The notes under the pieces were generated by a model. The model worked only from the letters and a program-made list of their open reading frames with translations. It was not told the DNA's origin and searched no databases. From Candidatus Melainabacteria bacterium (GTDB lineage: Bacteria; Cyanobacteriota; Vampirovibrionia; Obscuribacterales; Obscuribacteraceae), in NCBI GenBank assembly GCA_003963305.1, contig RXJR01000010.1, positions 62,001 to 126,000 on the forward strand: 64,000 nucleotides of DNA, given 5' to 3'. Position 1 is the stretch's first letter. Every line of letters begins with the position of its first letter. Shown piece by piece: positions 18,278-26,860 of the stretch. The position numbers and the translations under genes were made by a program.

Positions 18278-19870
18278 TTGAAAAGCAGGATGAGGTTACA
18301 ACCACAAGGTCGGGATAAATCCAAACTGGCTGTCTCGAACAGCATGTTCGCTCGTCTCATGGCGCCACTACTGGGAGTGGCAATCACACTGTCTGCCTGC
18401 CCCACCAATTCATCGGCCCAGGCTCAGCAAAACTCGCCCCAGACTTCATCCACCGACCAGGTGAAGACCGCTTCCGAAACCGACTCCCCCGCTTCTGACT
18501 CCAACGCTACCGGCTCAAAATCTGCCGACGCCAGGTCTCTTTCCTGGAACGCTCCGGCAGACCAGGACTCGCCGCCTGCCTCTACGGCACGCAAAGCCGT
18601 TTTCGAGCTCGATCGAAGCATCATCCTCGAATGCGCCGACCTGGCAAGATTCAGGCTACGCTTTCACATGCAGGCCAATCGCACCGGCTTCTGGCGTTCA
18701 TGGATCTATCCAATCGAGCAGCAAACCGGTACCAGCCTCAGTTTTGCCAACACCTTGACCGATTTAAGTCAACGCGCCCGGGGCTTGCACGACCCTGACA
18801 AAATTTCCAGTACATCAGTCAAAGGCGGTCTGGCATGCGCAATCACAGGGCAGACGATCACAGCCACCAGCTCCTCAATCGAATTGCTCCACAACGGCTA
18901 TGTCGCATGGCGTGCTGCGCAGAATGGCTTCTCTCCAGGTAAATCGGAGACTTTCGTACGGCATTCAATAGAAAAAATAGACAGACTCCTCGCTGAAAGA
19001 GAAGCCGTACTGTCCGCCAATCCTGAGCTACCGAATCTGAAATCGCTGCAATTACAAGGACGACTGCTCAAACATATCCGCAATCAACTGCTTTACTCAT
19101 TTAAAAACTTCAGCGCTCGCTCGAGAGAACAAGCCTGGAGTGAAAACACCTTCTATGCCATCGACACAGCCCAGGCACTGCTGCAGTTCAGCGCCTCATG
19201 CATGTCGCTCAAGGGCTATACGGACCGCAAATATGTCGGTCTGGCAGCGGTCACCAATATAGTCGCCAACAGCATGGTGACAAGCAACCCGATCATACGC
19301 ACGGCGGTGGGTCGATACATCGCACACCGTCAACTCAAGCATCTTGAGCGCGTATTCCCTCAGACAAAGCCACGCACGATGAAACAGCTGAAGGAAAAGT
19401 GGCAAGACTTCGCAGATGTCTTCCCCGAAGATCCAAGAATGGCATTCGATACAAGCGACGCCACAATACGCGAGTTGGCCTTCCTGTGCATGCAGTCACA
19501 GGTCGTCGATCAATCGTTGAAACGAGAAACTAACGAAATCAACCGGCTCCACCGCGTCGCTGACCAGCAAGCCATCGCCGGTCCAATCATCGGTCTTTTC
19601 TCCCTGGCGCGTTCTACCTGCTCTACTGTCTCTTATTTCCAGTATCCAGACGACCGCGTTCGAGCCAACCAGATCAGTTTTGCCGGGCGAATTTCACAGG
19701 CCTGCGGTCAGACTTATTCGCTCATTGCCACTCCCAGAGCCAAGATCAAATCGGTACTCTACCAGCGCAAACTGGCCAGAGAAGGAAAGTTGCCGTCACA
19801 AATAAACGCACAGAGTATGAAGCGCTGGGATGAAATAGAAACGGCCGTGAAAGCAGCCAAGCTGAATTAA
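18278..19870 (+). CDS. Predicted lipoprotein of an unnamed paralogous family
   Basis: Up to 530 residues. The hydrophobic N-terminal segment MFARLMAPLLGVAITLSAC ends in a lipobox-like LSAC, followed by a Ser/Thr/Pro-rich linker (about 48-105) and a long helical domain with several hydrophobic stretches. It matches the protein at 36662-38056 in blocks: KIDRLLAER against EVDKLLAER, QGRLLKHIR against EGKVLEGLR, and QAIAGPIIG against NSIAGPAIG near the C-terminus. No known domain is recognised. The start is uncertain: TTG 18278, ATG 18290 and ATG 18344 are in frame and none has a strong ribosome binding site. It ends overlapping the GNAT stop on the other strand. Confidence 0.78.
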   Translation: MKSRMRLQPQGRDKSKLAVSNSMFARLMAPLLGVAITLSACPTNSSAQAQQNSPQTSSTDQVKTASETDSPASDSNATGSKSADARSLSWNAPADQDSPPASTARKAVFELDRSIILECADLARFRLRFHMQANRTGFWRSWIYPIEQQTGTSLSFANTLTDLSQRARGLHDPDKISSTSVKGGLACAITGQTITATSSSIELLHNGYVAWRAAQNGFSPGKSETFVRHSIEKIDRLLAEREAVLSANPELPNLKSLQLQGRLLKHIRNQLLYSFKNFSARSREQAWSENTFYAIDTAQALLQFSASCMSLKGYTDRKYVGLAAVTNIVANSMVTSNPIIRTAVGRYIAHRQLKHLERVFPQTKPRTMKQLKEKWQDFADVFPEDPRMAFDTSDATIRELAFLCMQSQVVDQSLKRETNEINRLHRVADQQAIAGPIIGLFSLARSTCSTVSYFQYPDDRVRANQISFAGRISQACGQTYSLIATPRAKIKSVLYQRKLAREGKLPSQINAQSMKRWDEIETAVKAAKLN

Positions 19871-20406
19871 GACGGCAACCTGATGCCCGATTGATTTTCG
19901 AACTGCGACCAGGCCACTTCATCTTCGTCAGACTGGATCAAAGGGCGGAAACCAAACTGCAAATACAAACAGATTGCCGCCAGGCGGGCTGTCGAAGTCG
20001 ACAAACACCCTTTGCGATGTCCTACCAGGACAAGCTTCCGGCATACAGCTGAAAGAAGCGCCTTAGACAAGCCCCGCCCCTGGTGCTCCGGTACAATGGC
20101 CAGCCAATGCACCCTGCCGCTATGCAAGCCGCGGCGCTCGTCCCAGGCCGTAGCCGTGCCGACCGGCTCAGCATCACCGTCAAGCAGATAGTATTGGCGT
20201 TCGGAAAGCAAATTGAAATCACGCCCAAACTGATCGACAAAGACAAATGGCGTGAAAACATTATGCTGGTCAGATCGCTCATGAATACGCAGCCAGACCT
20301 GCTCGTAACCAGGCTCGAACAGCCGCATCGAATATGGTTGCGGCAGATCGAAAACGGGCGCCTGAAGCAAATCTTCGTGAACCATCCGCACCTGCAAATT
20401 TTCCAT
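19867..20406 (-). CDS. GNAT-family N-acetyltransferase
   Basis: A 179-residue protein. The acetyl-CoA pyrophosphate loop is visible as VHWLAIVPEHQGRGLSKALL (about residues 97-116), with the preceding beta strand GTATAWDE and the following LYLQFGFRPL, a typical GNAT C-terminal motif. The acceptor substrate cannot be deduced; the N-terminal 60 residues are not like a known subfamily. It is convergent with the lipoprotein gene, their stops touching. Confidence 0.85.
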   Translation of the reverse strand: MENLQVRMVHEDLLQAPVFDLPQPYSMRLFEPGYEQVWLRIHERSDQHNVFTPFVFVDQFGRDFNLLSERQYYLLDGDAEPVGTATAWDERRGLHSGRVHWLAIVPEHQGRGLSKALLSAVCRKLVLVGHRKGCLSTSTARLAAICLYLQFGFRPLIQSDEDEVAWSQFENQSGIRLPS

Positions 20407-20452
20407 TCATTCCCCTCACGTTCGAAGAGCGCGTCTCCTCAAACACTCAGCT

Positions 20453-21043
20453 CTAGCCTGAATGAGCGCGCAAATAAGCCGCCAGAGACTCAGATCTGGA
20501 GAACAGTTCTTCTATAAAATCAGGAGTTCGTTCAGAGGGATAAGCAATCAAGTATTCGACGAATTCAATCATCGCTTCTATTTGCGCTCCAGTAAACTCA
20601 TCCAGGCGCTCAGACTCATGCTCTTCCAGGAGCTGGGTAACTTTGAGAAACTCGCTTGAGAGCCCCGGTAGCATCGCATCTGGTGGCAGAAGGGAAAGAC
20701 CGGGGGAGCCACCCGGCAAACCTGAGATAACTGCTTCCCAGACGTCGCCATCAGGCTTTTCCAGAGCTCGCATCATATAGGCTGGCAAGAAATATTGATA
20801 GCCCTGGTCTGTAAATATGGGCAATGACTGGGCAAATTTGTCGACGACTCGGCCGGGCACATCTTGCCAGGAAAACGGCTTGAATTCGACTTCCATAGCC
20901 AAACCTTCGCAGCTTTTGCTCTGACAGTCGCAAGCGATCTCACCAGCGGCCGGATGCGCAACATCTGCAAATGCCGCCTTGATCTTTTCTCTAACTCGAT
21001 TCAGGGCGGGCGTGCTCAAATTCTCAGACACCGCCTGGAACAA
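20453..21043 (-). CDS. DUF6714-like hypothetical protein (196 aa)
   Basis: A soluble 196-residue protein. It contains a cysteine cluster (IACDCQSKSCEG), then FKPFSWQDVPGRVVDKF, and FTDQGYQYFLPAYMMRAL followed by an acidic helical C-terminus with IEFVEYLIAYPSE. The order W..V..........L.F.....YFLPAYM resembles proteins annotated DUF6714, but that match is from memory. No catalytic residues can be named. Stop codon 3 bases before the hydroxylase-family gene region, so the two may share a transcript. Confidence 0.72.
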   Translation of the reverse strand: MFQAVSENLSTPALNRVREKIKAAFADVAHPAAGEIACDCQSKSCEGLAMEVEFKPFSWQDVPGRVVDKFAQSLPIFTDQGYQYFLPAYMMRALEKPDGDVWEAVISGLPGGSPGLSLLPPDAMLPGLSSEFLKVTQLLEEHESERLDEFTGAQIEAMIEFVEYLIAYPSERTPDFIEELFSRSESLAAYLRAHSG

Positions 21044-21046
21044 GTC

Positions 21047-21598
21047 TTAGACCAGATTCAACTCTTTCATCATCGCCACATCTTCCGGTTTAGCCTTTGC
21101 CACCTGACCAGTCAAATGATCAGCGAGAGGGCAGACAATGTTGAAATTGCGACCGGGATACTTGTGGTGAAGGTAGTGATAACGAGCCAGGGTTTTATAG
21201 AGCGGATTGTTCGAGAGCCACGGCTTGGTCGGAACATGCATCTCTTCGTGAATAAGATTCCAACAGAGGTGATGCAAGATGATCATGCCCAGAAGGATGG
21301 AGCCGCCAAGCCGGTTGAACAACATCAATGTCAACCAGACAGGAGCGAAGACAACCAGGTTGAGCATTATCTCCAGGTGAAGATTGTGAAAACGCCCATG
21401 CTCATCGGGCTCGTGATTGAATTTCTTGTAGTAGACGCCGTGGTGAAGAACAGCGTGCGACTCATAGATCCACATCTGCTTCGGCATGAATCGCTGCGGC
21501 AATTCTTTTCGATGCATGAACCATCTGTGAATGGAATGCTCACCAAAAGAGATGATCACGTAGCTTATACAAATCCAGGCTAGAATCTCAAACCACAT
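21047..21598 (-). CDS. Fatty acid hydroxylase / sterol desaturase superfamily protein
   Basis: A 183-residue integral membrane protein with the histidine clusters of the di-iron hydroxylase superfamily: EHSIHRWFMHRK, HAVLHHGVYY, and HEEMH followed by YHYLHHKYPGRNFNIV. Around four membrane segments flank them. Members oxidise lipid chains, sterols or carotenoids using O2 and two irons; the substrate is not predictable here. I chose ATG 21598 (MWFEILAW), after GGAAG, over a longer frame. It lies immediately upstream of the DUF6714-like gene on the same strand. Confidence 0.85.
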   Translation of the reverse strand: MWFEILAWICISYVIISFGEHSIHRWFMHRKELPQRFMPKQMWIYESHAVLHHGVYYKKFNHEPDEHGRFHNLHLEIMLNLVVFAPVWLTLMLFNRLGGSILLGMIILHHLCWNLIHEEMHVPTKPWLSNNPLYKTLARYHYLHHKYPGRNFNIVCPLADHLTGQVAKAKPEDVAMMKELNLV

Positions 21599-21782
21599 AG
21601 GGCTTCCATGCAATGTCGCGCGCAGAGGCCGCAACGTCTTGGTAACTGGGCGATCATATCTTGCACTTGTGCAATCTGTCTACATACTGATCGGGGCAAG
21701 TCCAACCAGATCACGGCTGGAAGCAGCACAGCACAGCGATTCAAAGTTTGCTCATCTTCCGTTGCAAAGCTGACTGTTCTCT

Positions 21783-22853
21783 TTACTTGATAGGAACAGG
21801 CACTTTCCTGCCATTGTGAGTACCCCTGAGTAACCGGGTTGCCAGTTGCAACTGCTTGTCAGAATTGCTGGCAGCGACTTTGATGGCAGGCTTGATTCCG
21901 ACACCATGGATAGTGGCACCAGAAGGCAGCTTATAAGCCGCGGAAGTGATCTTGACACTGGTTTGATCGTCAAACTCCCAGACCCGCTGAATCACGCCTT
22001 TACCATAAGTTTTTGTGCCGATTATTTTCGCCCCGGCGCTATCACGCAAAGCTCCAGCCAACATCTCGGCTGCAGATTTTGTCTTTCCGTCCACTAAAAC
22101 GAGCAGCGGTCTTGCTCTGGAGAGGTTCTGCTCACGACTGCGAATTTTTGTGGAACGCCCTTTCTTATCAAATAATTTTGTCTTGCCGACGCTGAGCCGC
22201 TCCTTAATAACGTTCTTGCCGTCGATGCCAGTCATAGAGGCGAACTTTCCCGTTCTCACAAACATGGAAAAGATACTGAATGCATCCTCGACAGAGCCGC
22301 CCTTGTTATCGCGCAAATCCATGACAATGGCACGGGCGCCATGCAATTGCTGCATGCCGTTGCGCATCTCTCCGACGCAGTTCTTAGAACAAAATGTCTT
22401 GAGACGAATGTAGCCCACATTCTTGCTCACGAATTTGTAATTGACGACGTTGGTTTCCAGGTCTTCCTGCTGGCGTTCGCTTGTGGCGGAAACGTCACGA
22501 TAGTAGGTGTAAGGGTCGTTGAGCGATGCAAGCATGGCATCACAGGCTGCTCGCATCGCCTCAGACGAAGTTAATTGCTCGTCGAATCTATGCCGCCAGC
22601 GGCCCCAGTTGTGCAGACGATTACGATAGAGGAAGTGTCGTTGCACAAGCTGCCAGATCTGGTCGTAATGACGAATATACTTCGACTGCTGAACGTAATC
22701 GACGGCACCTGAATCGATCACAAAGGCGCCCGAGCGAGGTATCAAAACAACCGGCATGAAACCACCGAGACCGGCAGCAGCAGCGGAGATGGAGGGGGAG
22801 GCAAGCAGGAGCGATGAGAGCAGGAGAGAGAAAAACTTGTTTCTTTTTTTCAT
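21783..22853 (-). CDS. Secreted S41 carboxy-terminal-processing-type protease
   Basis: A 356-residue exported peptidase. Residues 1-26 form a signal peptide (MKKRNKFFSLLLSSLLLASP). The S41 core shows ARAIVMDLRDNKGG, the catalytic Ser in KTKSAAEMLAGAL (about 260) and the Lys in TKTYGKGVIQ (about 285), all intact. There is no PDZ domain between the N-terminal helical part (YDQIWQLVQRHFLYR) and the catalytic core, unlike classical CtpA/Prc. The N-terminal region is similar to the cytosolic S41 protein at 9902-10924. ATG 22853 preferred over an in-frame TTG five codons upstream. Confidence 0.88.
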   Translation of the reverse strand: MKKRNKFFSLLLSSLLLASPSISAAAAGLGGFMPVVLIPRSGAFVIDSGAVDYVQQSKYIRHYDQIWQLVQRHFLYRNRLHNWGRWRHRFDEQLTSSEAMRAACDAMLASLNDPYTYYRDVSATSERQQEDLETNVVNYKFVSKNVGYIRLKTFCSKNCVGEMRNGMQQLHGARAIVMDLRDNKGGSVEDAFSIFSMFVRTGKFASMTGIDGKNVIKERLSVGKTKLFDKKGRSTKIRSREQNLSRARPLLVLVDGKTKSAAEMLAGALRDSAGAKIIGTKTYGKGVIQRVWEFDDQTSVKITSAAYKLPSGATIHGVGIKPAIKVAASNSDKQLQLATRLLRGTHNGRKVPVPIK

Positions 22854-22977
22854 GCCTGGCCTGCGCAAAAGAACAGCGGTCTTGTTTCATATATGCCCAG
22901 CGCCTGATAATTTCAGACATAAAATCTGAACAAAAACTGCATGGACACTTGTTCTCGTAAAGGAAAAGCCCTTTTAC

Positions 22978-22992
22978 ACTATAATTTATAGT
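22978..22992. promoter_or_regulatory. Perfect 7-1-7 AT-rich palindrome upstream of the S41 gene
   Basis: ACTATAA T TTATAGT lies 125 bases ahead of the secreted S41 start, in an AT-rich stretch that could contain its minus-strand promoter. A protein-binding operator or promoter element is possible; related AT-rich inverted repeats occur elsewhere in the window. Confidence 0.35.
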
Positions 22993-23022
22993 AATAAACG
23001 ACAAAAAGCAAAGCGCCGAAGC

Positions 23023-23040
23023 GCCACCATTTCTGGTGGC
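23023..23040 (-). terminator. Hairpin terminator after the 23077-23502 gene
   Basis: On the minus strand GCCACCA GAAA TGGTGGC (7-base stem, GNRA loop), followed by a second small GCGC-TTCG-GCGC stem and CTTTTTG. It starts 37 bases past the stop. Confidence 0.75.
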
Positions 23041-23076
23041 ACCCCGGCGTCATGCTTTGTTGTAGTAGTTCCCCGA

Positions 23077-23502
23077 CTACGAAGCGATCAGCGCCATTCC
23101 AGCCTGGAGGACAGGCAAGAAGGAACGGAACAGATGCGTCTCGCAGCTGGGCACGACGTGGACGACACCGTCGACAGCTGGCGTGAACCAGGTGCGCCTG
23201 AGATGCACGAGCCAGACCTGGTCTTTCTTGTGACCGGCCGGGTTCTCGGCGCTCTCGAGCGAGAAGTCGACGGGAATGCGACGCCCATTGCTCTCCAGAT
23301 GACCGTCGATACCACGGCGGTCTTCGTCGGAGCCGGGAGTGGTGGGCGTGAATGTCCAACCACAGCCACGGGATTCGAGATGAGTGACGACGCAAGCGGC
23401 AGCAGCGAGCTGACACTTGATGCCGTCGAGGTCTTTGAGATGAGCCGGCACTTCCTGCATCCACGCCAGGTAAAGTGCCGACCTCTTAGCAGTCATGTTC
23501 AC
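23077..23502 (-). CDS. Hypothetical protein (141 aa)
   Basis: Starts with GTG at 23502, six bases after AAGGGAGA. The product is soluble, with ALYLAWMQEVPAHLKDLDGIK near the front and a C-terminal half rich in beta strands (DQVWLVHLRRTWF, VDGVVHVV). Cysteines occur at CQLAAAAC, GCGW and SCETH. I do not recognise the family. It is the last gene of a leftward run of six G/C-ending genes (27520 to 23077), each with its own ribosome binding site and mostly separated by hairpins. Confidence 0.65.
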   Translation of the reverse strand: MNMTAKRSALYLAWMQEVPAHLKDLDGIKCQLAAAACVVTHLESRGCGWTFTPTTPGSDEDRRGIDGHLESNGRRIPVDFSLESAENPAGHKKDQVWLVHLRRTWFTPAVDGVVHVVPSCETHLFRSFLPVLQAGMALIAS

Positions 23503-23575
23503 GGTAATTCTCCCTTGTTCGCCCCTTTCGGCGAATGTCTAGTTAGAGATGAGAAAAACGAGAGAGTGCGACAAG

Positions 23576-23605
23576 AAAGCGGAGCCCCCGAAGGAGCCCC
23601 GCTTT
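23576..23605 (-). terminator. TTCG-loop hairpin after the 23681-23893 gene
   Basis: AAAGCGG ... TTCG ... CCGCTTT with a mostly paired inner stem. It lies 76 bases beyond the stop of the 70-residue gene, and a CGTTTTTC run follows further on. Confidence 0.6.
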
Positions 23606-23680
23606 CCGTCTGCACTGCAGGCTGAGAACAAGCGCCGTCAGAACACCTCAGTGTTCATGACCACGCTTGCCTGCCGCCCG

Positions 23681-23893
23681 TCAGGACGTGGCGTAGGCGT
23701 ACGCCAGGTTCTCGTGCGTCACCGACGGGTCGGGCATGACGTCCCTGCGCTGCGAGCCGTCGTCGAAACGGTTCGTGTCCCAGCAGCCGAGCTGGCGGCC
23801 GGTACGGGCGAGGGCACTGGAGATGACGCCGAAGACGTTGCTCGATGCGGGCTGGGTCGCGCGACCCGTGCCCTGTTCCAGTTGCGTTTTCAT
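23681..23893 (-). CDS. Small hypothetical protein (70 aa)
   Basis: A 70-residue product beginning MKTQLEQGTGRATQPASS. The ATG at 23893 is preceded by AAAGGTGAATTCAA, a good ribosome binding site, and the gene is flanked by hairpins on both sides, which supports it as real. The C-terminal half, NRFDDGSQRRDVMPDPSVTH, shares the short string RFDDxS with the neighbouring 100-residue protein. No cysteine pair, membrane segment or known motif; function unknown. Confidence 0.6.
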   Translation of the reverse strand: MKTQLEQGTGRATQPASSNVFGVISSALARTGRQLGCWDTNRFDDGSQRRDVMPDPSVTHENLAYAYATS

Positions 23894-23940
23894 TTGAATT
23901 CACCTTTCCGCTTTTCGCGAATTGAGAGTTGAAGACAGAA

Positions 23941-23973
23941 CCGGTGCGCGCTTCGAGATGAGGCGCGCACCGG
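23941..23973 (-). terminator. Perfect 11-base hairpin between two small genes
   Basis: Arms CCGGTGCGCGC / GCGCGCACCGG with an 11-base loop, 15 bases beyond the stop of the 100-residue gene. No long T-run follows, so partial termination or processing is as likely. Confidence 0.6.
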
Positions 23974-23988
23974 ACGTGGTGCGGGTGA

Positions 23989-24291
23989 CTAGCCGCAGTG
24001 GGCCGCGAGCAGCTTGCCGCCCGCGTACACCAGCGTGATGCCGTCCTCGCGGACGACGCCGTCGCGCACCGGCTTGACGCCCGTGCACGCGCAGATGTTG
24101 GTCGAGCCGCGCTCCTCCTCGAGGTCGCCCTCGACGTCGAGCAGCGCGAACGCGAACGCCTGGTCCGCCGAGCGGCGACGGGCGTTGACGCCGGTCGACT
24201 TGTCGTCGAAGCGGTGCTGACGCCAGGCCGTCTCGCCGCCGAAGCGAGCGCTGTTGCGGTTGGTCCGGTCACCCTTCACGAATTCCGCCAT
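23989..24291 (-). CDS. Small hypothetical protein (100 aa)
   Basis: Begins MAEFVKGDRTNRNSARFGG at the ATG at 24291, with AGGAGAATCAAGT upstream, a strong ribosome binding site. The middle is basic (RRRSADQ), followed by FALLDVEGDLEEE, a CAC cluster (NICACTG) and an ending AHCG. Three cysteines near the C-terminus could bind a metal, but no known domain is evident. It lies 150 bases downstream of truD, separated by a hairpin, and shares RFDDxS with the 70-residue protein beside it. Confidence 0.65.
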   Translation of the reverse strand: MAEFVKGDRTNRNSARFGGETAWRQHRFDDKSTGVNARRRSADQAFAFALLDVEGDLEEERGSTNICACTGVKPVRDGVVREDGITLVYAGGKLLAAHCG

Positions 24292-24347
24292 ACTTGATTC
24301 TCCTGATTGGTTACGATGGGCGTTTTTCGACGCCCGGTCCGATGAAG

Positions 24348-24398
24348 CCTCAAGCTCGAACGCCGGCGAGTTGACCCCGCCTTGGTTCGAGCCTGAGG
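24348..24398 (-). terminator. Long hairpin after truD
   Basis: Thirteen-base arms (24348-24360 and 24386-24398) with one mismatch, 44 bases past the truD stop; a second short palindrome GGTCCG-CGGACC lies between. Likely terminator or mRNA boundary. Confidence 0.5.
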
Positions 24399-24441
24399 TA
24401 GTAACGGTCCGTTTCCGGACCTGTGCACGAAGCCCTTGCCG

Positions 24442-25806
24442 TCAGGCGCAGGCGCGCTCGTCAGCCGCCACCCGGGAGTTGCCCTCGAGGTCGAGGATGG
24501 TTCCCAGGAACGTGGTGGCATACGAGCCCGAACGCAGGCTGAAGGTCACGAACCACTGCTCATCCTCGTAGCGACCCTTGAGATCCTTGACGGGAATGAA
24601 CAGCTGACGCCACGGTCCGCCGCCGTCACCGCGAGCGCTGAGGAAGAGCTCCCTGACGTCGCGGTCGATGCGGCTGGGGATCGCCTCCGGCAGGAACCTG
24701 CGGTAGAAGCGATTGGCCACCGGGTCGTCGATGTAGAGCGGGATGGACCGCCCCTTCGGCGTGAACTGCCCCGAGATGACCCGGGACAGCATCTGGTTGA
24801 AGTAGAAGGACTGGTACGCGCCCACCCAGAGGGAGAACTCGTCCTTCATCTGCGCCATGACCGCGCGGAAGCCGTCACGGTAGCCGACCGTGAGGATCTT
24901 CTCGACGATGTCGCACTCGATGGTCATGTTGCACTTCTTGCGCAGCGGCTCGAGACGGGAGCGCATCGAGTCGAACTCCATGTACTGCTGCTCGATGCTC
25001 TCTCCCTTCTCAGCGGCCTGCCGCTCCGCCTCGTTCCACAGCTCCAGCAGTTCGCCGCGCACCTGGGTGGCGAGCGGACCCTCGTTGGGAGACGTGTCGG
25101 TGAGGAAGAGCTTGATGGCGGGACCCGGACCTTGCTCGATCAACGTCTTGCCAACCGACAGGGTGTTCTGCCGGAGACCAAGCCGCTGATGCCCGTACGC
25201 GTTCGGGAAGCCGTAGTCATTCGCGTGGAGGTGCGCCAGCATGGGAGCCAGGTAGCCCTCGATCTGAGCCGCCGACATCCCCGGCAGAAGCACACGCAGG
25301 GTGAACTTGTTGCCGGAGAGGTCGCCCTTGCGCATCTTCTTGCCGCCGGGGAGCGGGTCCTTGATGAAGTAGTCGGCGCGTCCGTCGACGAGCTCGTGCG
25401 GCCGGCAGTTGGCCATGAGCTCGCTGTAGGAGACGCCCTCGATGTGGAACCGCTGAGCGGTCTTACCCCAGCGATCCTTCAGACCTCCGTAGGTGATCTG
25501 CTTGGGGTCGATGCCGAGCCGATTGGCGAGGTCGGCGCGGACGTGGAACGTGGTCATCTGCAGCTTCACGACCGTGACCGACCACGACCTGCCCGTCTTG
25601 GGGAAGTCGGTGTGCGGGGGCAGGTCGCTTGCCGTCGAGACCGTGCAGAGAAGGTTGAGCTTGGCCTGCTCCTCCTCCACCTGAAAGTCGGTCGGCTTGG
25701 CCTTGATCTGCGCACGGGGCGCAGTCGCGGCACAGACGTGTCCGAAGAAATCCGAGATGTTCTGCGGCAGGAAGTTCGCCGCAGTGAACGGGATTGACTT
25801 AGACAT
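24442..25806 (-). CDS. truD: tRNA pseudouridine(13) synthase TruD
   Basis: A 454-residue TruD-family enzyme, which isomerises U13 of tRNA-Glu in E. coli. The substrate-cleft FQVEEE (about 41-46), the catalytic YGGLKDRWGKTAQ with Asp111, the NAYGHQRLG region at about 200 and FYFNQMLSRVI correspond to the conserved TruD motifs. It is longer than E. coli TruD (349 aa) because of inserts, especially around residues 220-290. ATG 25806 follows GGGTGGACAACACC. The protein ends ERACA. It is unusual to find truD in a run of small unknown genes with G/C-ending codons rather than with surE/ispF-type neighbours. Confidence 0.85.
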   Translation of the reverse strand: MSKSIPFTAANFLPQNISDFFGHVCAATAPRAQIKAKPTDFQVEEEQAKLNLLCTVSTASDLPPHTDFPKTGRSWSVTVVKLQMTTFHVRADLANRLGIDPKQITYGGLKDRWGKTAQRFHIEGVSYSELMANCRPHELVDGRADYFIKDPLPGGKKMRKGDLSGNKFTLRVLLPGMSAAQIEGYLAPMLAHLHANDYGFPNAYGHQRLGLRQNTLSVGKTLIEQGPGPAIKLFLTDTSPNEGPLATQVRGELLELWNEAERQAAEKGESIEQQYMEFDSMRSRLEPLRKKCNMTIECDIVEKILTVGYRDGFRAVMAQMKDEFSLWVGAYQSFYFNQMLSRVISGQFTPKGRSIPLYIDDPVANRFYRRFLPEAIPSRIDRDVRELFLSARGDGGGPWRQLFIPVKDLKGRYEDEQWFVTFSLRSGSYATTFLGTILDLEGNSRVAADERACA

Positions 25807-25948
25807 GGTGTTGTCCACCCTTCTGTAGAAGGCGCGGTCGCAACCGAGGCGGATTCCCCGGCTGCGCACGGCCTGTTAAGTGCGGTGCTTTCTGCAGCCC
25901 GGTCGTACGACCTGGCCGCTTGAGAAACCGAGACCTGGTCAGTTGCCG

Positions 25949-26686
25949 TTAGGCTGCGACCAACTGACGCAAATCGTGCAGGTAGACAGCTCCCGGGATG
26001 TCCCGGATGTCCGCCGGAGAGAATTCCCCCGGACGGTCAATGAGAGCCGGACGCATGCCGACGCGGGCAGCGCCACGAACGTCTGCCTCGACGTTGTCGC
26101 CAACGAAGAAGCAGTTCTCAGGGTCGACTCCGAAGCGGCGAGCCGCCTCGAGGAAGATCTGAGGTTCCGGCTTGCGGAAGCCAACTTCGTAGCTGCCGAT
26201 GATGTGCTCGAAGAAACTACCGAGCGTCACACCGTTGAAGTTGATCCTCTCGAAGATGTGCTCGAACGGGAACGCCCAAGCATTGGAGACCACGCCGAGT
26301 CGATACCCCTTGGCGCGCAGCGCTGTCAGGGTTTCGAACACGTCGCCGAAAACGGCGGTGCACATCGACTCGCCCCGGAGTACCTTGTGGAACTCGGTGA
26401 GGCTGTCGGGGCGCACGATGCCGTTGAACTTGTAAGCCGCGTGCTCGAGAAACGCGCTCGGATCGGTGATGTTCGTCGTCAGGCAGTGCTCGAGGAACTG
26501 GTCATCGGTGACCACCTCGACACGACCACCATCACGGCGCGACACCTGATGCTCGATGATGCCCTGCAGGTTCCAGACCGGCTCCTTGCAGTGGCTGGTG
26601 ACGAGCGTCTTCCAGAGGTCGAACAGAACGACCTTGGTCGACGGATCCAGAACAGGCTCCTGTGCGTTGTGAATGGACAGTGACAT
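25949..26686 (-). CDS. HAD-superfamily hydrolase
   Basis: A 245-residue HAD protein. Motif I is VVLFDLWKTLV, with the nucleophile Asp but Trp at the i+2 position where phosphatases usually have Asp. Motif II is LGVVSNA, motif III the Lys of GFRKPEPQIF, and motif IV FFVGDNVEADVRGA. The DLWxTL form is seen in dehalogenase-like and other subfamily IA members, so phosphatase activity should not be assumed. A cap domain lies at about 25-115. ATG 26686 follows AAAAGGAGC. Confidence 0.85.
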   Translation of the reverse strand: MSLSIHNAQEPVLDPSTKVVLFDLWKTLVTSHCKEPVWNLQGIIEHQVSRRDGGRVEVVTDDQFLEHCLTTNITDPSAFLEHAAYKFNGIVRPDSLTEFHKVLRGESMCTAVFGDVFETLTALRAKGYRLGVVSNAWAFPFEHIFERINFNGVTLGSFFEHIIGSYEVGFRKPEPQIFLEAARRFGVDPENCFFVGDNVEADVRGAARVGMRPALIDRPGEFSPADIRDIPGAVYLHDLRQLVAA

Positions 26687-26860
26687 AGGATGCTCCTTTT
26701 AGAGCGCCCTCTCCACCGGCGAGCTGCTATGGAGAACTGGTCTCCAGGCGGCACGCCGGCAGGTTAGGTGCGATTAATTGCCTGCACCAGGGGCGGTGTC
26801 AGGCACGTAGAAACGAATCGCTACTGGGGAAACCCGAGAGAGCGACTAATCCCTACTCCG

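Noticed and set aside
24436-25797. 453-codon open frame antisense to truD
   Set aside because: No motifs, whereas the minus strand shows the TruD catalytic block.
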